Source: Bacillus hominis (lineage in GTDB: Bacteria; Bacillota; Bacilli; Bacillales; Bacillaceae_G). Taken from it: a DNA stretch of 59,117 bases. Position 1 is the stretch's first letter, and every line of letters starts with the position of its first letter. The notes below the pieces were generated by a model. The model made no database searches and was not told where the DNA came from. It was given only the letters and a program-made list of their open reading frames with translations. The stretch is taken from the NCBI RefSeq assembly GCF_018332515.1, contig NZ_BOQD01000097.1, positions 1 to 59,117 of the forward strand. The letters run 5' to 3'. Shown here in pieces: positions 10,260-17,677 of the stretch. The translations under genes were made by a program, and so were the position numbers.

Positions 10260-10281
10260 AACTATTTTTTAAAAAATAGTT
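10260..10281. repeat. 22-bp perfect AT palindrome
   Basis: AACTATTTTTT followed by its exact complement AAAAAATAGTT, immediately upstream of the Fur-type operator region. It may be a protein site or a cruciform; no regulator is identified. Confidence 0.6.
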
Positions 10282-10296
10282 ATTGACTTTGATAAT

Positions 10297-10344
10297 CAAT
10301 TTCAATTAATCTAATGATATAATTGAAATTGATAATTATTATCA
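10297..10344 (+). promoter_or_regulatory. Fur operator and promoter region
   Basis: TGATAATTATTATCA at 10330-10344 matches the 15-bp Fur/7-1-7 consensus exactly. Upstream, CAATTTCAATT (10297-10307) and AATTGAAATTG (10321-10331) form an 11-bp inverted repeat around a TATAAT -10 candidate (10318-10323). A second partial Fur-like TGATAATCA lies at 10290-10298. The layout predicts iron repression of the downstream flavodoxin unit. Confidence 0.85.
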
Positions 10345-10366
10345 ATAAAACAAATGAGGAACCTTA

Positions 10367-10531
10367 ATGAGAAAAACATTTCACCTTTTACGAAGGGGAT
10401 TAAAAAATAAAGATGTTGATAAGCATATTGAATGGCAACGAAATATAATTCGTTCTGAATATGTAGATGAGAAGAAAATAATTCAAATAGAAAAAGCGAT
10501 ACATAGTAAAGGGAGAGATTCAGTTGAGTAA
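10367..10531 (+). CDS. small basic protein, first gene of the Fur-box unit
   Basis: A 54-residue ORF starting ATG at 10367 (MRKTFHLLRRGL) after GAGGAACCTTA. It carries about 14 Lys/Arg against 9 Asp/Glu plus three His. It overlaps the flavodoxin start by 8 nt, so translation is probably coupled. Position under a Fur box and basic character recall the small Fur-regulated basic proteins (Fbp) of B. subtilis, but I do not see a firm sequence match. Function unknown. Confidence 0.7.
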   Translation: MRKTFHLLRRGLKNKDVDKHIEWQRNIIRSEYVDEKKIIQIEKAIHSKGRDSVE

Positions 10532-10970
10532 GTTAGTAATGATTTTTGCAAGTATGAGTGGAAATACGGAGGAAATGGCTGATCATATTGCGGGTGCAAT
10601 TCGTGAAACAGAAAATGAAATTGAAGTCATTGATATTATGGATTCACCAGAAGCTTCTATATTAGAGCAATATGACGGTATTATTTTAGGTGCTTATACT
10701 TGGGGAGATGGTGATCTTCCTGATGATTTTTTAGATTTTTATGATGCAATGGATTCTATTAACTTAACTGGTAAAAAAGCAGCAGTATTCGGTTCTTGTG
10801 ATTCGGCTTATCCGAAATACGGGGTAGCGGTTGATATTTTAATAGAAAAGCTGAAGGAGCGCGGGGCAGCAGTTGTGTTAGAAGGATTGAAAGTAGAGTT
10901 AACGCCAGAAGATGAAGATGTAGAAAAATGTTTACAGTTTGGAGCTGAATTCGTAAAACACCTTTCTTAA
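10524..10970 (+). CDS. flavodoxin
   Basis: A 148-residue short-chain flavodoxin. ASMSGNTEEMADHIA (about residues 9-23) is the FMN phosphate loop and GAYTWGDGDLPDDF is the second flavin loop. It carries electrons in place of ferredoxin when iron is scarce, which fits the Fur box upstream. The start is TTG at 10524 behind GGGAGAG and overlaps the small basic ORF. Homologous B. subtilis flavodoxins YkuN/YkuP are Fur-regulated. Confidence 0.95.
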   Translation: MSKLVMIFASMSGNTEEMADHIAGAIRETENEIEVIDIMDSPEASILEQYDGIILGAYTWGDGDLPDDFLDFYDAMDSINLTGKKAAVFGSCDSAYPKYGVAVDILIEKLKERGAAVVLEGLKVELTPEDEDVEKCLQFGAEFVKHLS

Positions 10971-10994
10971 TGGCAGAAGGGAGATGAAGAGCAA

Positions 10995-11768
10995 TTGCAT
11001 GAAAAAATCGCAATCAAAACGATGACAGATTACCATTTGTATGATTTTATGCGTTGTCCACACAAATTTTATTTCCGTCATATAAAAAGAAGAGAACCAT
11101 CTTCGTTTGAATGGCAACAAATAGCACAAATGATTGTAAATCAAATTATTAATGAATATTACACGGTACCTGCCGGGCAACAAACAAAAATTTTTCTTTT
11201 AATACTTTTAGAAAAGTATTGGAAAAAAGTAAGGGTTAATATGTTTGCTTCAAAGGCGGAGTACTATATTGTTTTAGCGAAGCTAACAGATCACTTACTG
11301 CAGTTTGTTGAAAGAGATGAGAGTCAGGCGCCGCCGTTATTTTTATATGAGAAGTTTCAAACATATATGGAAGAGTTAGGTGTTCATATTTCATTGACAT
11401 TTGAAGTTGGTGAGTGGAGTACAGAATCATTTACAATTAAAAAGTATGTTATTGATGCAAATGAAGAAATGCTAGCTCTTTGTCAGAAGTTAATGACTGT
11501 GTTTAGTTATAAAGCTTTCGGCATTCTTCCAGGAAAAATCGAAGTGATTAATTTAATAGAAGGAACTAAGTATGAGTACATTCCAAAACAGGAAGATATT
11601 ATAACTGGAATGGATGATTTATTTAGAATGAAAGAAATGCTGCAACAACCTGAGCACTACACAGAGCGTAATTTTCGTTCTGAGTGCATGAGCTGTGCCT
11701 TTCGTAGTGAATGCCAAGTGGAAGAGGCAAAAGAGGAAACATTGCAGAAGAAAAATATCGTACATTAA
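10995..11768 (+). CDS. PD-(D/E)XK-superfamily-like Fe-S protein, possibly non-catalytic
   Basis: A 257-residue protein. C21 in MRCPHKFYF together with C231, C234 and C240 at the C-terminus (spacing C-x2-C-x5-C) reproduces the [4Fe-4S] clamp of AddB and Cas4-type nucleases. After the N-terminal CPHKF motif, I cannot find the usual GxxD and (E/Q)xK catalytic pair; the corresponding region (about 130-160, FEVGEWSTESFTIKK) looks degenerate. It lies 24 bp behind the Fur-controlled flavodoxin, so it is likely cotranscribed. The start is TTG at 10995. A DNA-binding or Fe-sensing role is inference; an unrelated cysteine-cluster protein is the alternative. Confidence 0.65.
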   Translation: MHEKIAIKTMTDYHLYDFMRCPHKFYFRHIKRREPSSFEWQQIAQMIVNQIINEYYTVPAGQQTKIFLLILLEKYWKKVRVNMFASKAEYYIVLAKLTDHLLQFVERDESQAPPLFLYEKFQTYMEELGVHISLTFEVGEWSTESFTIKKYVIDANEEMLALCQKLMTVFSYKAFGILPGKIEVINLIEGTKYEYIPKQEDIITGMDDLFRMKEMLQQPEHYTERNFRSECMSCAFRSECQVEEAKEETLQKKNIVH

Positions 11769-11792
11769 AGGATGCAATTTTGCATCCTTTTT
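11767..11792 (+). terminator. Rho-independent terminator of the Fur unit
   Basis: AAAGGATGCAA and TTGCATCCTTT stem followed by a T tract, directly after the Fe-S protein stop codon. Confidence 0.9.
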
Positions 11793-11842
11793 ATTATTGA
11801 CATGAAAAGCTTTTCATCATTTACGGTATATTTGTAGTAAAT

Positions 11843-11925
11843 TTTATCCCGTTATTTGGGGGTCGCCCGATTGGTGAGGGCTGATAATCAATAGGGGATC
11901 CCCCTTGATTAAAGTTTCACTTTAT
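11843..11925 (+). repeat. bcr1-type repeat, internally shortened
   Basis: Begins TTTATCCCG and ends TTTCACTTTAT, so it is bounded by TTTAT on both sides, the known target duplication of bcr1. It has the core CGCCCGATTGGTGAGGGCT but lacks about 75 bp present in the 13114-13273 copy. Confidence 0.75.
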
Positions 11926-11942
11926 AAGAGGAGGAATAATCA

Positions 11943-12104
11943 ATGAAAGATGAAACGAAAGTATTTCAATGGTTAAAAGAACAAAATGCTCCTTTTGGAA
12001 TTCAACTGCAAATTTTACAGGCGTTTCAACTGTATAAAGTCATTGTTGAAATGGATAAAAAGTTAATGATGTATGAAGAGAGGGAATATAGGGAGAGAAT
12101 GTAA
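11943..12104 (+). CDS. small hypothetical protein
   Basis: A 53-residue ORF (MKDETKVFQWLKEQNAPFG...) behind a strong AAGAGGAGGAATAATCA ribosome site. It is predicted soluble, mostly helical and charged at the C-terminus (YEEREYRERM). I do not recognise a family. It starts 17 bp after a bcr1-type element, which may carry its leader, and ends 2 bp from the convergent APH-like gene. Confidence 0.75.
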   Translation: MKDETKVFQWLKEQNAPFGIQLQILQAFQLYKVIVEMDKKLMMYEEREYRERM

Positions 12105-12106
12105 TC

Positions 12107-13009
12107 TCATCCCTGCAGTATCACTTTCAGTTGATCTGTACTCGCTATGAATTCAAGCTCATTTTTTGTTTCAAATTTATAAATAATATTATGTAGTAAA
12201 GGGCTGTATTGATAAAAGGTAGTGACGCGGGGAATGAGTAATGAATCATGATGAGAAATAAGTGTACTATATTGTTCATATACAGCTGTAGTAAATTCAT
12301 GTCCGAAATCATAATATAGCCCAGCAAAATCAAAAGCAGGATCTCCAATTTGAGCGTCACCAAAATCGATAACACCTGAAATGGTTTTATTCTGTTTATT
12401 AAACAAAATGTGATGATGCGTAAAGTCAGCATGAATAATTGTATTTTGAAAAGTGGATGTAGCTATATAGGAAAAGAAATTTTCGAATAAACGATTTAAG
12501 GCTGATTTTTGGAATGAAGTAAGACTATTAGTAACATACTGATTTAATTTTGTTTGCAGCTCTTTCCAGTAGGTAAGTGTTTTTTCGATAGAAAATCCTA
12601 ATGGTTTAACATGTTTTAAAGGAATGCTATGTAGAGCCGCAAGGAAAGTAGCTAATTGTGCAATAATTATTGTCCGTTCTTTTTGCTCTAACTTCGTAAC
12701 TATTTCTGTTTTTAACGGTTCACCGTGAATGAGAGTATAGTAACTACAAAGCGGAACAGCATCAGTATCATTTTTATATAATAGGCAATACTGTGGAACC
12801 TCGATTTCTTGTAGCGAATGAGAGAGAAGTTTGCATAGTTCCTTTTCTAAAGGAATTCGCTTTGCACATTCTTGTTTTCGCGGGAAACGAAATAGTAGTT
12901 CATCATTTACTATAGCCGCTATGTTATCCCAGCCTTCTTCATTTTGTTTATATGAGTGTATAGAAAGATTAGGCAGAGCTTCTTTTATATATTGTTTGTA
13001 AGAGTCCAT
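12107..13009 (-). CDS. aminoglycoside phosphotransferase (APH)-family kinase
   Basis: A 300-residue protein kinase-like fold of the APH family. It has IHADFTHHHILF (catalytic Asp), then GVIDFGDAQIGDPAFDFAG (metal-binding DFG-like). In the first motif His takes the place of the usual Asn of HxDxxxxN, as also seen in APH(2'')-type enzymes. The N-terminal LLFRFPRKQECAKRI holds the ATP-lobe lysine region. Chromosomal homologues are often of unknown substrate, so drug resistance should not be assumed. Single gene; GAGGAACAATT precedes the ATG. Confidence 0.88.
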   Translation of the reverse strand: MDSYKQYIKEALPNLSIHSYKQNEEGWDNIAAIVNDELLFRFPRKQECAKRIPLEKELCKLLSHSLQEIEVPQYCLLYKNDTDAVPLCSYYTLIHGEPLKTEIVTKLEQKERTIIIAQLATFLAALHSIPLKHVKPLGFSIEKTLTYWKELQTKLNQYVTNSLTSFQKSALNRLFENFFSYIATSTFQNTIIHADFTHHHILFNKQNKTISGVIDFGDAQIGDPAFDFAGLYYDFGHEFTTAVYEQYSTLISHHDSLLIPRVTTFYQYSPLLHNIIYKFETKNELEFIASTDQLKVILQG

Positions 13010-13113
13010 AATTGTTCCTCGTTTCTAAGTTAAAATTAGGGTATTTCAGTTTATGATATCAGAATATTCCCTCTACATGTAACACTTTTGGTTTGTTCAT
13101 ATAAAGCGGCAGT

Positions 13114-13273
13114 TTTATCCCGCTATTTGTCGGACAGTAAAACTCCCACTTCAAAATTCGGCTGGAGCAAAGAAGTTCGGTGGGAGCCTTACTGCCGGTA
13201 AACGCCCGATTGATGTGGGCTAATAATCAGTAGAGGACGAACAAAATCCTCACTGATTAAAGTTTCACTGTAT
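13114..13273 (+). repeat. full-length bcr1-type repeat (about 160 bp)
   Basis: Starts TTTATCCCGCTATTTGTCGG, contains the imperfect inverted repeat CTCCCACTTCAAAATTCGGC / GAAGTTCGGTGGGAG, then the CGCCCGATTGATGTGGGCT core, and ends CACTGATTAAAGTTTCACTG-TAT. Size and sequence fit bcr1 of the B. cereus group, a non-autonomous mobile repeat whose transcript folds. Confidence 0.8.
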
Positions 13274-13392
13274 AGATCAGTATGAGCTATACGTAAATCA
13301 GTATATGAATTTGTGAATTTTTTCCTCCTAAATTTTTTTAGACATATTTTCATAAGGTGTTCAGAATACAACAGATTAGCTATTTCTGTTTA

Positions 13393-13421
13393 TTGAACGC
13401 ATGCGATACACAAACTATAAT
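13393..13421 (+). promoter_or_regulatory. sigma-A type promoter of the PhlG-like gene
   Basis: TTGAAC (13393-13398), 17-nt spacer, TATAAT (13416-13421). Confidence 0.8.
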
Positions 13422-13433
13422 AATAAATATAAA

Positions 13434-13454
13434 TAACCAACACTATGTTGGTTA
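13434..13454. promoter_or_regulatory. operator dyad before the PhlG-like gene
   Basis: TAACCAACA and its exact complement TGTTGGTTA separated by CTA, located just downstream of the predicted transcription start and 10 bp before the ribosome site. This is the position of a repressor site, such as a TetR-family protein. The cognate regulator is not in the neighbourhood. Confidence 0.8.
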
Positions 13455-13473
13455 AAAAATAGGAGGTACAAAA

Positions 13474-13971
13474 ATGAAAAACCAAGTATCAATAGTAGTT
13501 GAACATGCATTGAATGACGTAACACCAGAAATGATTGACTGGTGGTGGGATAATATTGATAACTCTGAACGATATAAACTATGGCACCCAGAAGAACATG
13601 TTGATTTTAAGTGGTTAGTTGACCCTAAAGTACATGGACACGTAGGGGCCATATCAGCTTCGATCGAATCTGCGGGAGATGGACTAGAATTCCCGCTAAG
13701 AATTAGATGGGAAGATCCTAAAGATTGTCCTATAAATACCCATTACAGTCATGTTTTAATGGGTTCATGTTTAGATGATGATGACGATGTAATTTCACAA
13801 GTAATACATCAATACGAAAAATCCGAAAATGGTACAGTAATGACTTCTACATTCATTTTCCCGAAAGGATTACCACCATTTATTAATCTAAGTGGTTTAT
13901 ATAAACACAATGTAGAAGAAATGAGTCAGTTCAGTATATTTTTACCGAAACTTTTTGCAGAAAATCTGTAA
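13474..13971 (+). CDS. DAPG hydrolase (PhlG)-like domain protein
   Basis: A 165-residue soluble protein with TPEMIDWWWDNIDNSE, YKLWHPEEHVDF and THYSHVLMGS, which resemble the metal-dependent C-C hydrolases PhlG and phloretin hydrolase that cleave acylated phloroglucinols. The His/Glu-rich segments HPEEH and H-x-S-H could bind metal. It is shorter than PhlG itself (about 290 residues), so it may be a minimal relative. AATAGGAGG precedes the ATG. It stands alone between a promoter plus dyad operator and a terminator. Substrate unknown. Confidence 0.65.
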   Translation: MKNQVSIVVEHALNDVTPEMIDWWWDNIDNSERYKLWHPEEHVDFKWLVDPKVHGHVGAISASIESAGDGLEFPLRIRWEDPKDCPINTHYSHVLMGSCLDDDDDVISQVIHQYEKSENGTVMTSTFIFPKGLPPFINLSGLYKHNVEEMSQFSIFLPKLFAENL

Positions 13972-14022
13972 GACAACTTAACAGCTTTACTTGTAATAAG
14001 TGACTAACTAGAAAATAAATCG

Positions 14023-14065
14023 GACCGCACCATTTTAGATAGGACTAAAATGGTGCGGTCTTTTT
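14023..14065 (+). terminator. Rho-independent terminator
   Basis: A 16-bp perfect stem (GACCGCACCATTTTAG and its complement) followed by TTTTT, after the PhlG-like gene. Confidence 0.92.
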
Positions 14066-14127
14066 AATATCAAATTAATCACTTTCCACTTTACTTCTTT
14101 TGGGTAATGTACTCTTCCTTTCAAACG

Positions 14128-14186
14128 AAAAACACCTCCGCTGAATTTACATACTTAGTATGCGAATTCAACAGAGGTGTTTTTTT
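14128..14186. terminator. long hairpin, bidirectional terminator
   Basis: AACACCTC pairs with GAGGTGTT, with further internal pairing (TGAATT/AATTCA, ATAC/GTAT), flanked by A and T runs. It serves the minus-strand small genes and possibly the plus strand. Confidence 0.8.
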
Positions 14187-14227
14187 ATGTACTACTATTC
14201 GGGCTCACTTCAAAGAGCAGAGGGGTC

Positions 14228-14377
14228 TTAAAGATTTTCATTTTGTTGACCAAGTTCTTTTTGAGCAATATATAGATTTCCTTGCTCGACTTGTTTAAGT
14301 TTATTAACAGAATCTCCTGCATATCCTTTTTGTGTTTTTACAGTTCTTTTTGAACGATTTGAATCTTGTTTCTTCAT
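14228..14377 (-). CDS. small hypothetical protein, Lys/Gln rich
   Basis: A 49-residue ORF starting MKKQDSNRSKRTVKTQKGY and ending QNENL, with AAAGGTGAC before the ATG. It is hydrophilic and basic at the N-terminus, with no membrane segment. The composition resembles small proteins found in spores, but I recognise no family. It lies 18 bp after the small membrane protein gene on the same strand. Confidence 0.65.
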   Translation of the reverse strand: MKKQDSNRSKRTVKTQKGYAGDSVNKLKQVEQGNLYIAQKELGQQNENL

Positions 14378-14395
14378 ATAATATGTCACCTTTCC

Positions 14396-14569
14396 TTAAA
14401 AATAGACGAAAATGATGAGTACGAGTAATACAGCAGCGAAAATGGTAATGCCCATTAAAAACGAGGTGTTTTTATATTTAGGTGGCTTATGTATATCTTG
14501 CTGATATCCAGGTGAGATTTCAGGGGCGAATTCTTCATCGAATGATTGATCTTTTTCTTTTTCGTCCAT
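14396..14569 (-). CDS. small single-pass membrane protein
   Basis: A 57-residue ORF: an acidic N-terminal half (MDEKEKDQSFDEEF), a PPKYKNTS linker, then one transmembrane helix (about residues 38-57, ending LLVLIIFVYF). GGTGGATAC precedes the ATG. The N-in, tail-anchored form is inferred from charge. Family not recognised. It precedes the 49-residue gene, and the two form a small minus-strand unit. Confidence 0.7.
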   Translation of the reverse strand: MDEKEKDQSFDEEFAPEISPGYQQDIHKPPKYKNTSFLMGITIFAAVLLVLIIFVYF

Positions 14570-14627
14570 ATGTATCCACCTTTCTTTTTCATTATGTTAT
14601 ACGTTACAAGAAAAAATATGCATAAAG

Positions 14628-14658
14628 AAAACAGCCGCTCTAGCGTTAGCGGCTGTTT
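14628..14658 (-). terminator. terminator overlapping the MATE gene stop
   Basis: ACAGCCGCT and AGCGGCTGT stem with T tract on the minus strand. The MATE stop codon (14646-14648) lies in the loop-side part. Confidence 0.85.
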
Positions 14659-16004
14659 TGTGTTGTATATTTTCGTTGTACTTGAAAGAGACGGATAAGT
14701 AGGAAGCTCGCGCCAAACGCTAAACCGATAATAAGACCAATCCAATAACCTTTCGCTGCCCAATCAGTATACGTTGCGAATATGTAGCCAAGAGGTAGAC
14801 CTATTACCCAATAAGCAATTAATGTCATAATTAAGGCAACGTTTACGTCTTTATAACCACGAAGTGCTCCTTGTACTGGAGTTGCAATCGCATCTGAAAT
14901 TTGAAATAAAATCGCGAATATAAGAAATTCTTTTGCTAAATGGTGTACATTTGCATCTGTCGTATAAATAGAAGCAATTTCATCATCAAAGAAATAAAGA
15001 AGGATTGAATATAAAAGAGCAAAAGCAAGAGCTAAACCAATTCCGATAAATCCATATTGCTTCGCATTATTGTATCGTTTTGCCCCGACTTCAAATCCAA
15101 CGGCTATCGTCATTGCCATTGCTAAACTTAAAGGGGTCATATACAACAAGGAAGCAAAGTTCATAGCTGCTTGATGTGCTGCTATTGTTGTCGTACTAAA
15201 ATTACTCATCATAAGTGTTACCGCAGCGAAAATACTTGTTTCAAAAAAGATAGCAAATCCGATAGGGACACCAAGTTTCAGGAATTCCTTCCAGCTTGTA
15301 AGGGAAGGGCGGTATAACTGTTTAAAGATATTGAAAGAAGCGAAAGGCTCTTTCGTACGAATAATAATGACTGTAATAATTAAAATACACCAATATGTTG
15401 CTGCAGAAGCGATTGCCGCACCAACACCACCAAGTTTTGGAAAGCCAAAGTTACCAAAAATTAATACGTAATTTAATACTACGTTAATTGGTAATGATAG
15501 TAATGTAATAATCATCGTTGTTCGAGTTTTTCCTAATGCATCAATAAATCCACGTAAAACGGTGTAAGTAAATAAAGGGATAATTCCAATCGCGATAATA
15601 CTTAAAAATTGTGCTGCAATACGTTCTACAGGTTCTTCTAATTGCATGCCATTTAAAATAGGTGAAACAGTGAAGAATCCGATAAGGATAACAACGAAAC
15701 TAGCACAAATTGCTAAATATACTGCTTGTATGACAATGTGGGGAACGTCCTCTTTTTTCTTTGATCCAACGAGCTGTGCAACAATAGGAGTAGTAGCCAT
15801 TAAAATTCCTGTTAATCCCGTACTAACTGGAAGCCATATACTTGTTCCGATAGCAACACCGGCTAAATCAGTAGGACTTGCATGTCCTGACATTGTCGTA
15901 TCAAAAAAGCTCATCGCAAATAATGACATTTGCGTTACAAAAATCGGGAAAAAGAGTAATACGAATTGCTTTAATTTTTGTGAGAATGAAGTAGTTTCTT
16001 TCAT
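14646..16004 (-). CDS. MATE family multidrug/sodium efflux transporter
   Basis: A 452-residue protein with twelve predicted membrane segments in two homologous halves, as usual for MATE (NorM/DinF-type). Conserved-looking pieces are [21 protein letters not shown] in helix 1-2 and [21 protein letters not shown]-like text in the second half. It exchanges cations for organic substrates; specificity is not readable. The start at 16004 follows AAAGGGG, whereas the ORF extends upstream to 16115 without a ribosome site. Confidence 0.93.
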   Translation of the reverse strand: MKETTSFSQKLKQFVLLFFPIFVTQMSLFAMSFFDTTMSGHASPTDLAGVAIGTSIWLPVSTGLTGILMATTPIVAQLVGSKKKEDVPHIVIQAVYLAICASFVVILIGFFTVSPILNGMQLEEPVERIAAQFLSIIAIGIIPLFTYTVLRGFIDALGKTRTTMIITLLSLPINVVLNYVLIFGNFGFPKLGGVGAAIASAATYWCILIITVIIIRTKEPFASFNIFKQLYRPSLTSWKEFLKLGVPIGFAIFFETSIFAAVTLMMSNFSTTTIAAHQAAMNFASLLYMTPLSLAMAMTIAVGFEVGAKRYNNAKQYGFIGIGLALAFALLYSILLYFFDDEIASIYTTDANVHHLAKEFLIFAILFQISDAIATPVQGALRGYKDVNVALIMTLIAYWVIGLPLGYIFATYTDWAAKGYWIGLIIGLAFGASFLLIRLFQVQRKYTTQNSR

Positions 16005-16186
16005 AAAATCCCCTTTCAACGTAAAAAACAAACTCTTACTATCATACAATTTAATCAAAAAATAGAAAAGAAATAAGCGTATACAACAAATGAAATCAAT
16101 AAAAAAAGGATGCACTTTGAAAAGGGATAAGGTATTATGATAAGGTGTGAAAAAATTACATATTCGTTATTAAGGAGGCACTACTT

Positions 16187-16978
16187 GTGGCTGATTGGTT
16201 AATTGGATTAATCATGGGTGCTGTTGAAGGTTTAACTGAGTTTTTACCAGTATCATCAACAGGACATATGATTTTAACAGGACACTTAATTGGATTTGAA
16301 GACGATAGAGCGAAAGTTTTCGAAGTTGTTATTCAGTTGGGATCGATTTTAGCAGTTGTTGTTATATTTTGGAAACGTTTATGGTCATTAGTTGGAATAG
16401 GAAAAGTAACTGATGGACCATCTTTAAATTTATTACATATTATTATCGGGATGATTCCTGCCGGCATACTCGGCGTACTATTCCATAGCGCAATTAAAGA
16501 AGTTTTATTCGGTCCAGGACCGGTTGTTATTAGCTTAGTAGCTGGTGGTATTTTAATGATTGTTGCTGAGAAGTTTTCAAAACCAAGTACAGCAAGAACA
16601 TTAGATGAAATCACATATAAGCAAGCATTTACAATCGGAATGTTCCAATGTTTAGCACTTTGGCCAGGATTTTCTCGTTCTGGGTCTACAATAAGCGGTG
16701 GTTTATTAGCGCGCGTTTCGCATACAGCGGCAGCTGAATATACGTTTATTTTAGCAGTACCAATGATGGTAGCTGCAAGTGCTTTAGATTTAATTAAAAG
16801 CTGGGATATATTAAGTGCAGCAGATATACCGTTATTTGCAACTGGATTTATTACAGCATTCGTTGTTGCGATGCTTGCAATTGTTTCATTCTTAAAATTA
16901 TTAGGTCGTGTAAAACTAACACCGTTCGCTTATTACCGTTTCATTTTAGCTGCGGTATTCTATTTCTTCATTATGTAA
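16187..16978 (+). CDS. uppP: undecaprenyl-diphosphatase UppP (BacA)
   Basis: A 263-residue polytopic membrane phosphatase that recycles undecaprenyl diphosphate to the monophosphate lipid carrier for wall synthesis; overproduction gives bacitracin resistance. The signatures [17 protein letters not shown] (about residues 14-30) and [13 protein letters not shown] (about 160-172) are intact. It starts with GTG at 16187 behind TAAGGAGG. Monocistronic, closed by a long terminator. The B. cereus group carries more than one uppP, so this is one paralogue. Confidence 0.95.
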   Translation: MADWLIGLIMGAVEGLTEFLPVSSTGHMILTGHLIGFEDDRAKVFEVVIQLGSILAVVVIFWKRLWSLVGIGKVTDGPSLNLLHIIIGMIPAGILGVLFHSAIKEVLFGPGPVVISLVAGGILMIVAEKFSKPSTARTLDEITYKQAFTIGMFQCLALWPGFSRSGSTISGGLLARVSHTAAAEYTFILAVPMMVAASALDLIKSWDILSAADIPLFATGFITAFVVAMLAIVSFLKLLGRVKLTPFAYYRFILAAVFYFFIM

Positions 16979-16993
16979 GAATAAATTATCAGC

Positions 16994-17046
16994 AATCCCC
17001 TATAGAATAGACATTGGAAAAAAGTCTATTCTATAGGGGATTTTTT
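16994..17046 (+). terminator. Rho-independent terminator of uppP
   Basis: A 19-bp perfect stem starting AATCCCCTATAG and ending CTATAGGGGATT, followed by T residues. Confidence 0.93.
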
Positions 17047-17171
17047 TATAGCGAGAGAAAAATAAAACTTTTACCTTCAATTACTTGTATTTCACCATGT
17101 GAAATATGCCATAATGATTTCGTTATAATAACTTTAAGAAAATCGATAGGGTATTTGAGAGGGGCAGTTTA

Positions 17172-17636
17172 GTGAGTTTTGCAATAGAAATAGTAATTCC
17201 AGCACCAATTGATGTTGTGTTTGATTATGTAAATAATGACGAGAAAATAATGGAATGGAGTACCTTTATGGTAGAAAATAGGTATCCTCCACACGTAGAT
17301 GTAAACAATCCTCGTGAAGGTGATAAATATATATCCGTGCAAAAGATGGGGAAGAAAATATATGAGTTTGAGGCGGAAATTTTAGAGTGTGAAGCACCTT
17401 ATATCGTGTCAATTGGATGTGACATGAAGCAAGGCTACACAGCCGCAACTTATATGTTAGAAGAAGATGAAGAAGGCACATCGCTTACCTTAATCTTAGA
17501 ATTTGAACCGAAGAATTTTTTATATAAGATTATGTATAAGTTGACTGGATGGATGACACGTGCGGTATATATGGGTGAAATGGAACGTTTAGCAGAGTGC
17601 GTAGATGCTGCATATTCTCAGAAAAAAGGATTATAA
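17172..17636 (+). CDS. SRPBCC-family (START-like) protein
   Basis: A 154-residue protein with a typical polyketide cyclase/START-type opening (FAIEIVIPAPIDVVFDYVNNDEKIMEWS) and the ending of a hydrophobic-cavity fold. Such proteins bind lipids or small ligands; no function can be assigned. It starts with GTG at 17172 after GAGGGGCAG. Monocistronic, with a bidirectional terminator shared with the convergent thioredoxin-like gene. Confidence 0.85.
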   Translation: MSFAIEIVIPAPIDVVFDYVNNDEKIMEWSTFMVENRYPPHVDVNNPREGDKYISVQKMGKKIYEFEAEILECEAPYIVSIGCDMKQGYTAATYMLEEDEEGTSLTLILEFEPKNFLYKIMYKLTGWMTRAVYMGEMERLAECVDAAYSQKKGL

Positions 17637-17647
17637 TTTTGTTTAAT

Positions 17648-17677
17648 AAAAAAACATGCCGAATTCGGCATGTTTTT
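17648..17677. terminator. bidirectional terminator
   Basis: AAAAACATGCCGAA and its complement form a perfect palindromic hairpin with T tract. Confidence 0.9.

Noticed and set aside
12107-13009. Acquired aminoglycoside-resistance gene
   Set aside because: The APH fold is clear, but base composition matches the neighbours and no mobile gene or resistance partner is nearby; many chromosomal APH-like kinases have other substrates.
14107-14298. A 63-codon plus-strand ORF
   Set aside because: It runs through the long terminator hairpin at 14128-14186 and antisense to a better supported minus-strand small gene; no ribosome site.
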